Shown here in pieces: positions 15,011-15,104 of a DNA stretch of 15,104 nucleotides. This DNA is from Firmicutes bacterium CAG:631 (GTDB lineage Bacteria > Bacillota_I > Bacilli_A > RFN20 > CAG-631), in NCBI GenBank assembly GCA_000433015.1, contig HF997996.1, positions 15,586 through 30,689 of the forward strand, read 5' to 3'. A program made the translations under genes and the position numbers. Every line of letters begins with the position of its first letter. The stretch's first letter is position 1. The notes beneath the pieces are model-generated. The model saw only the letters and a list, made by a program, of their open reading frames with translations. It searched no databases and was not told the origin of the DNA.

Positions 15011-15104
15011 TTATTTTAAACTTTTTAACATATTTTTGTAAAATCCGTAGCCTTTAATATCATGAGATAAATGTTCATAAAAAATCACCACTAAATTATA
15101 TGTA
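15011..15104 (-). other. Open frame running off the right edge, or decayed murC start
   Basis: Two readings compete. One minus-strand frame is open from the window edge to a TAA at 15011-15013 (30 codons, ending KNMLKSLK) and could be the 3' end of a gene outside the window. In another frame an ATG at 15076-15078 begins MNIYL like MurC, with two silent T-to-C changes, then loses frame and stops at 15025-15027. The second reading fits the homology with copy 1 of the repeat. The rest of the stretch up to abiEi (14956-15010) is very AT-rich and shows no gene. Confidence 0.4.
15051..15104 (-). repeat. Direct repeat copy 2: diverged murC leader and first codons, cut by the window edge
   Basis: Counterpart of 13063-13118. 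It keeps TATAAT, the GGTGATTTTTT leader and the ATG, but has four transitions and a one-base loss within the first 28 bases after the A of ATG. Only part of the inverted repeat (its 3' arm) is inside the window. The two ATGs are 1987 bp apart and enclose exactly the abiE operon. Confidence 0.8.

Noticed and set aside
1..15104. Mollicute-type code with TGA as tryptophan
   Set aside because: All long genes are full length under the standard code with TGG tryptophans, for example in AddB and in the WDFD motif of the CotH protein.
1..15104. CRISPR arrays, tRNA or rRNA genes, insertion sequences
   Set aside because: No regularly spaced repeats, no cloverleaf-like GC-richer stretch, and no transposase or terminal inverted repeats were seen. 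The only long direct repeat is the murC-start pair.

Overview
The window looks like a chromosome segment of a low-GC, walled Gram-positive bacterium (Bacillota, somewhere in the Bacilli/Erysipelotrichia). The evidence is AT-rich DNA, AGGAGG/GGTGA-type ribosome binding sites, an AddAB-type recombination nuclease, MurC, and a FolT-like ECF transporter component. Tryptophan is encoded by TGG throughout, so this is the standard bacterial code and not the mollicute code. Every gene I can support lies on the minus strand, so the window is read from right to left.

Layout in transcription order. (1) 13.2-14.9 kb: abiEi-abiEii, a two-gene type IV toxin-antitoxin/abortive infection module with its own promoter. 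It sits between two diverged copies of the murC start region, one at 13063-13118 and one at 15051-15104 (cut by the window edge), so it looks like inserted DNA. (2) 11.8-13.1 kb: murC, whose ribosome binding site lies in one arm of a perfect 9-bp inverted repeat. (3) 10.3-11.7 kb: a solitary AlbA_2/ATPase/winged-helix regulator with a strong terminator. (4) 2.7-10.2 kb: a tight four-gene cluster, DUF523 (TudS-like) - CotH-family lipoprotein - addB - addA. Gaps are 12 and 9 bp and addA overlaps addB by 8 bp. (5) 0.4-2.6 kb: mscL with a terminator overlapping its stop codon, then an ABC half-exporter gene only about 20 bp further on. (6) 1-0.3 kb: the 5' part of a FolT-like substrate-binding membrane protein, with its own promoter.

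Functionally, AddA and AddB form the double-strand-break end-processing enzyme, MurC makes peptidoglycan precursors, MscL is an osmotic safety valve, and AbiEi/AbiEii is an accessory defence module. The CotH lipoprotein in the addBA cluster and the AlbA_2 regulator have no clear substrate or target here. Nothing seen amounts to a clearly new system. The strongest leads are the murC-start duplication around abiE and the inverted repeat around the murC -10 and ribosome binding site.
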